This document shows, piece after piece, positions 60,325-64,000 of a stretch of 64,000 bases of DNA. Below the pieces are notes generated by a model. It worked only from the letters and a program-made list of their open reading frames with translations. It made no database searches and had not been told where the DNA came from. The stretch is from positions 4,549,501-4,613,500 of the forward strand of contig NZ_CP029562.1 of the NCBI RefSeq assembly GCF_004136315.1, read 5' to 3'. Made by a program: the position numbers and the translations under genes. This stretch comes from Mesorhizobium sp. Pch-S. GTDB lineage: Bacteria; Pseudomonadota; Alphaproteobacteria; Rhizobiales; Rhizobiaceae. Positions within the stretch are counted from its first letter, which is position 1, and every line of letters begins with the position of its first letter.

Positions 60325-61584
60325 ATGATCAAGAAACTGCTTCTGGCGGGTGCGGCTCTGGCCATGCTCGCTGCGCCTGCGCTTGCCGACACCACGCTGC
60401 GGTTCGTCCAGACAAACACCAGCGATGAATCGCTGGCCGTCCTCAACACGCTTATCAAGAAGTTCGAAGCGGAAAACCCGGGCGTGAAGGTCGAGCTGAT
60501 CTCGATCCCCTGGGATAATTCCTTCGAGAAGTTCGCCACCATGATTGCCGCAGGCGATATTCCCGACGTGGCGGAAATGCCTGACAACTGGGTGGCCCTC
60601 TATGCCAATTCCGGGCACCTCGAGAGCCTTGAGCCCTATATCGAGAAGTGGGAGCACAAGGGTGATCTGAACCCGCGCGTCCTGGAACTGGCACGCAAGG
60701 TCAAGGACACGGCCTATGTGCTTCCTTACGGCCTTTTCGTGAAGTCGCTCTATTACAACAAGAAGCTGTTCGCCGAGGCGGGTGTTGCCGGACCGCCGAA
60801 GACGGTCGATGAATTCATGGATGCCGCCAAGAAAGTGTCGGCGCTTCCCGGCAAATATGGCTATTGCCTGCGCGGCGGCTCGGGCACTTTCAATGCCTGG
60901 GCGATGATGGGCGCCGCCACCAATGGCGACAACGCGTTCTTCGACAAGGACGGCAAGTCGACGCTCGACCAGCCGGGCTGGGTCGCCGGTTTCCAGAACC
61001 AGATCGACCTCTACAAGAATGGCTGGGCGCCGAAGGACAGCGTCAACTGGGGTTACAAAGAGACGGTCGCCGGCTTCTATACCGGCACCTGCGCCATGCT
61101 CGACCAGGATGCCGACGTGCTGGCGCCGACGTCCGAACACATGGCGCCCGACGATTTCGGTGTCGTGCCGATGCCGAAGGGCAAGGGCGGCAAGGCCTTC
61201 CCTGTGCTGAGCTATGGCTCGTGGGGTGTGATGTCGGCCAGCAAGAACAAGGATCTGGCCTGGAAGTTCCTGGCGATGATCGACAATCCGCAATCCGATC
61301 CGCTCTGGACGAAGGCCGTGGGAGCTCTGCCTATCTTCAAGAGTGCGGAAAAGGATCCGACCTATGCCGATCCGAAATACCGTGCCTGGTTCGATTCCCT
61401 CGACGACAAGGACATCGTGCCCACCGTTACGCCAGGTTATTTGCCGGAATACAGCCTCTTTGCTGGCTCGACGGCGGTGAAGCTCGCCCAGCAGGCGCTG
61501 CTTGGTCAGATCACAGCAGAGGATCTCGGCAAGCAATTCGCAGGTATCCTGACGAAGGCCCAGCAGAAATTCCTGGCGAAGTAA
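60325..61584 (+). CDS. Sugar-type ABC transporter substrate-binding protein (CUT1)
   Basis: A 419-residue extracellular solute-binding protein of family 1. A signal peptide (MIKKLLLAGAALAMLAAPALA) ends near residue 21. Blocks are LIKKFEAENPGVKVELISIPWDNSFEKFATMIAAGDIPDV and VLPYGLFVKSLYYNKKLFAEAGV in outline. GGGAGGG precedes ATG 60325. It leads a CUT1 operon of two permeases and an ATPase. The neighbouring nucleoside hydrolase hints at a nucleoside or glycoside, but carbohydrates remain the default. Confidence 0.92.
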   Translation: MIKKLLLAGAALAMLAAPALADTTLRFVQTNTSDESLAVLNTLIKKFEAENPGVKVELISIPWDNSFEKFATMIAAGDIPDVAEMPDNWVALYANSGHLESLEPYIEKWEHKGDLNPRVLELARKVKDTAYVLPYGLFVKSLYYNKKLFAEAGVAGPPKTVDEFMDAAKKVSALPGKYGYCLRGGSGTFNAWAMMGAATNGDNAFFDKDGKSTLDQPGWVAGFQNQIDLYKNGWAPKDSVNWGYKETVAGFYTGTCAMLDQDADVLAPTSEHMAPDDFGVVPMPKGKGGKAFPVLSYGSWGVMSASKNKDLAWKFLAMIDNPQSDPLWTKAVGALPIFKSAEKDPTYADPKYRAWFDSLDDKDIVPTVTPGYLPEYSLFAGSTAVKLAQQALLGQITAEDLGKQFAGILTKAQQKFLAK

Positions 61585-61649
61585 CTGTGCTCACTGAGGC
61601 AGCGACGATGCCTGGCGCATCGTCGCTGCCCTGACAATCCGGGCCGAAC

Positions 61650-62561
61650 ATGACCGTATTCCATCTTTCCGCGGGCGCACGGCGGCGCCTCGCTGTGCTT
61701 GAGCCGTATCTCTACAGTGCCCCCGCACTGTTGCTGATCACGGTTACGACGCTGGTTCCGATCGTCATCGGCATTTCTTATGCCTTCCGCAATGTCATGC
61801 TGCTGGATCCGACATCGGGAGGGTTTGTCGGCCTCGACAATTTCCGTGACCTGATGCGCGACGGCAGCTTCTGGGGCGCGCTGAAGAACACGGTCACCTG
61901 GACGGTGAGCTGCGTTGCATTCCAGTTCGTCTTCGGGCTGATCCTGGCGCTGCTGCTCAATCGGCCTTTTCCCGGCCGGGGTATCATTCAGCCGATCGTC
62001 TTCCTGCCCTGGGCTATCCCGACCTTCCTCATCGGCATGAACTGGTCGTGGCTGTTCAACCCGGCGATCGGACCCTTGCCGCATTGGGCCTATGCGCTTG
62101 GCCTGATGGGCGCGCCGGACAACATCCTCTCCAATCCCCAGCATGCGCTGCTGGGGCCGATCATCGCCAGCATCTGGTGGGGCACGCCGTTCTTCGCGAT
62201 CACGCTGCTGGCCGCGCTGCAGGCCATTCCGGGCGAGATCTATGAAGCTGCCGAGATCGATGGCGCTGGCAGTTTCGAGCGCTTCCGCTCGATCACGCTG
62301 CCTTTCCTGGCGCCGACCATTGTCGTCACAGTGATGCTGCGTACGATCTGGATCGCCAATTCGTCCGAACTCATCGTGGTGATGACCAAAGGCGGCCCGG
62401 CGGATTCCTCGCAGATCGTCGCCAGCTACGTCTTTACACAGGCCTATCAGGGGCTGAATTTCGGCTATGCCTCGGCGGTTGCGACGGCACTTGTGGCCCT
62501 GCTCCTCATTTATGCGCTTCTGCTGATATCGATCCGGCAGATGATGCTGAGCTCGAGGTAA
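61650..62561 (+). CDS. Sugar-type ABC permease (MalF/UgpA type)
   Basis: A 303-residue permease with six helices. YLYSAPALLLITVTTLVPIVIGISYAF is the typical first helix; GLDNFRDLMRDGSFWGALKNTV and the coupling loop IPGEIYEAAEIDGAGSFERFRSITLPFLAPT mark the MalF class. It follows the binding protein by 65 bp and precedes the second permease by 7 bp. Confidence 0.92.
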   Translation: MTVFHLSAGARRRLAVLEPYLYSAPALLLITVTTLVPIVIGISYAFRNVMLLDPTSGGFVGLDNFRDLMRDGSFWGALKNTVTWTVSCVAFQFVFGLILALLLNRPFPGRGIIQPIVFLPWAIPTFLIGMNWSWLFNPAIGPLPHWAYALGLMGAPDNILSNPQHALLGPIIASIWWGTPFFAITLLAALQAIPGEIYEAAEIDGAGSFERFRSITLPFLAPTIVVTVMLRTIWIANSSELIVVMTKGGPADSSQIVASYVFTQAYQGLNFGYASAVATALVALLLIYALLLISIRQMMLSSR

Positions 62562-62568
62562 CGGCATC

Positions 62569-63411
62569 ATGCGCGGCTCTTTTCAAATCCGGATGACGAA
62601 ATGGGCACTGCACTACGGGGTGCTGCTCATCTATGTCCTGGTGGCGCTGTTTCCGCTGTACTGGCTCGTCAAGGTTTCGATTACGCCAAACGACATCCTC
62701 TACAAGCAAGGCACCGATCTGCTGCCTTCCAAAGTGAGCGTCGAACACTACGCGACGGTGATCGGCAAAAGCGACTTCCTGCTGTTCTTCCGCAATTCGA
62801 TCATTGTTTCAGGCGTCACCGCGATCGCGTCGACCGTGCTTGCCACGGCGTCGGGTTACGCGTTTTCGCGCTTTGCCTTCAGGGGCAAGTTCTGGATCGT
62901 CGGCCTGATGCTGGTGACCCAGATGTTTCCGCTGGTCATCGTGATCACGCCGATCTTCAGCATTTTCGGCACGCTGGGGCTGACCAACAGCCTGACCGGC
63001 CTGATCATCATCTACACCGCCTTCAACATCCCTTTCGCCACCTTCCTGATGCAGTCCTTCTTCGACGGCATACCGAAAGACCTCGAGGAGGCGGCGATGA
63101 TCGACGGCGCCACACGATTCAAGGCGTTCGTGCAGATCATCGCGCCGCTGACGCTGCCAGGTATCGTGGCGACGGCCGGCTTCTGCTTCACGGGTGCGTG
63201 GGGTGAAATCCTGTTCGCGCTGCTGCTCAATTCGTCGGCTTCGGCAAGCACCTTCCCGGTCGGCCTGCTGCTCTATTCGACGCGCGCCACGATCGAGTAC
63301 GGGCCGATGATGGCGGCAGGCGTCCTGGCGCTCATCCCGGTCTGCATCTTCTTCTTCCTGATCCAGCGCTATCTCGTGCAGGGGCTGACGGCCGGCGCGG
63401 TGAAGGGCTGA
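62569..63411 (+). CDS. Sugar-type ABC permease (MalG/UgpE type)
   Basis: A 280-residue permease of the MalG class: [51 protein letters not shown] and the coupling loop [32 protein letters not shown] in outline. It pairs with the permease upstream. The ATPase begins 20 bp after its stop. Confidence 0.92.
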   Translation: MRGSFQIRMTKWALHYGVLLIYVLVALFPLYWLVKVSITPNDILYKQGTDLLPSKVSVEHYATVIGKSDFLLFFRNSIIVSGVTAIASTVLATASGYAFSRFAFRGKFWIVGLMLVTQMFPLVIVITPIFSIFGTLGLTNSLTGLIIIYTAFNIPFATFLMQSFFDGIPKDLEEAAMIDGATRFKAFVQIIAPLTLPGIVATAGFCFTGAWGEILFALLLNSSASASTFPVGLLLYSTRATIEYGPMMAAGVLALIPVCIFFFLIQRYLVQGLTAGAVKG

Positions 63412-63431
63412 AACGAAAGGGTGTTCGGCAA

Positions 63432-64000
63432 ATGGCATCGATCGCTATCGACGGCGTGCGCAAGGACTATGGCGCGGTCCCAGTCCTCAAGGGGGTAGAC
63501 CTGACGATCGAGTCGGGTGAATTCGTCGTCCTCGTCGGGCCGTCTGGTTGCGGCAAGTCGACGTTGCTGCGCATCATCGCCGGACTGGAGGATCTCAGCG
63601 CTGGCGAGATCCGCATCGGCGACATGCGGGTGAACGATCTGGCGCCGCGCGACCGCGACATCGCCATGGTGTTCCAGTCCTACGCGCTCTATCCGCATAT
63701 GAGCGTGCGCGACAACATGAGCTACAGCCTGAAGCTCAAGCGCACGCCGGCCGAACGCATCGCCGAGGCGGTCAAACGGGCCGGCGACAAGCTGGGGCTG
63801 GAGGCGCTGCAGGACCGCAAGCCGCGTGCGCTGTCTGGCGGACAGCGCCAGCGTGTCGCCATGGGGCGGGCGATCGTACGCAACCCGAAGGCGTTCCTGT
63901 TCGACGAGCCGCTGTCCAATCTCGACGCGCGATTGCGTGAACAGATGCGTTTTGAGATCCGCAAGCTGCACCGCGATATCGGGGCGACGTCGGTCTATGT
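63432..64000 (+). CDS. Sugar-type ABC ATPase (MalK/UgpC type), 3' partial
   Basis: The gene runs off the window; 189 complete codons are visible from ATG 63432. Walker [11 protein letters not shown]-loop [15 protein letters not shown], signature [14 protein letters not shown] and Walker [12 protein letters not shown] are all present. MalK-class ATPases carry a further C-terminal regulatory domain, which would lie outside the window. Confidence 0.92.
   Translation, partial: MASIAIDGVRKDYGAVPVLKGVDLTIESGEFVVLVGPSGCGKSTLLRIIAGLEDLSAGEIRIGDMRVNDLAPRDRDIAMVFQSYALYPHMSVRDNMSYSLKLKRTPAERIAEAVKRAGDKLGLEALQDRKPRALSGGQRQRVAMGRAIVRNPKAFLFDEPLSNLDARLREQMRFEIRKLHRDIGATSVY

Overview
The window looks like part of the chromosome (or a large replicon) of an alphaproteobacterium in the Hyphomicrobiales, most like Mesorhizobium and its relatives. 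The evidence is high GC with tightly packed operons, ATGA start/stop overlaps, a dense set of solute transporters, a RIME-like palindromic repeat at 36377-36500, and a small secreted protein of a type I associate with mesorhizobia. The genus is inferred from this general character only. I see no rRNA, tRNA, CRISPR array, phage or insertion sequence. The window is a run of about eight catabolic or transport modules, most with their own regulator.

Region 1 (1-10.9 kb, all +) is a putative N-heteroaromatic or nitrile catabolic cluster: an FAH-family hydrolase (cut by the window edge), a true nitrilase, a flavin reductase, a NicX-type ring-cleavage dioxygenase, a flavoprotein of the acyl-CoA dehydrogenase fold (broken by a one-base frameshift), an SRPBCC-alpha/beta hydrolase fusion, a TetR regulator, a PuuA-like glutamine-synthetase-family ligase, a flavin reductase fused to a LysR effector-binding domain, and an APC permease. 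Region 2 (11.0-16.7 kb) is a MarR regulator divergent from a nitrate/taurine-type ABC transporter and a sulfatase/phosphonate monoester hydrolase. Region 3 (16.7-25.0 kb) is an IclR-controlled gentisate pathway (gentisate dioxygenase, fumarylpyruvate hydrolase, maleylpyruvate isomerase) with a TRAP transporter and, on the other strand, an exported amidohydrolase.

Region 4 (25.0-29.2 kb) is an ECF sigma/anti-sigma pair with a small secreted protein, a Tat-exported metallo-beta-lactamase-fold protein, a TPR protein and a DoxX-like membrane protein. Three promoters share the exact pattern GGGAATAA-N16-GTCT, which makes a self-contained regulon. Region 5 (29.4-36.5 kb) is an AraC regulator, a complete peptide-type ABC transporter with a fused double ATPase, a cupin, and a repeat plus terminator. 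Region 6 (36.6-39.3 kb, -) is a histidine kinase/response regulator pair and a frameshifted GlcG/HbpS-like gene.

Region 7 (39.4-57.7 kb) holds an amino-acid-type ABC transporter lacking its ATPase, four cytosolic amidohydrolases, a lone peptide-type binding protein, a hydantoin racemase, a flavin reductase, a GntR regulator and a DppBCDF transporter lacking a binding protein. Copies of one palindrome (core TTGTCNACAA and close variants) lie in four intergenic regions of this stretch, so I infer one GntR regulon whose parts together make a complete import-and-degrade system for an unidentified cyclic amide or N-heterocycle. Region 8 (57.8 kb to the end) is an M20 amidohydrolase, a nucleoside hydrolase and a CUT1 sugar-type ABC transporter whose ATPase runs off the window.

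The best candidates for new biology are the flavin reductase-LysR fusion with its cluster, the 17-kb GntR regulon with split transporters, the amidohydrolase whose HxH metal motif is replaced, and the triplicated ECF promoter. Two genes carry one-frame breaks at short G runs; sequencing error must be excluded before calling them pseudogenes.
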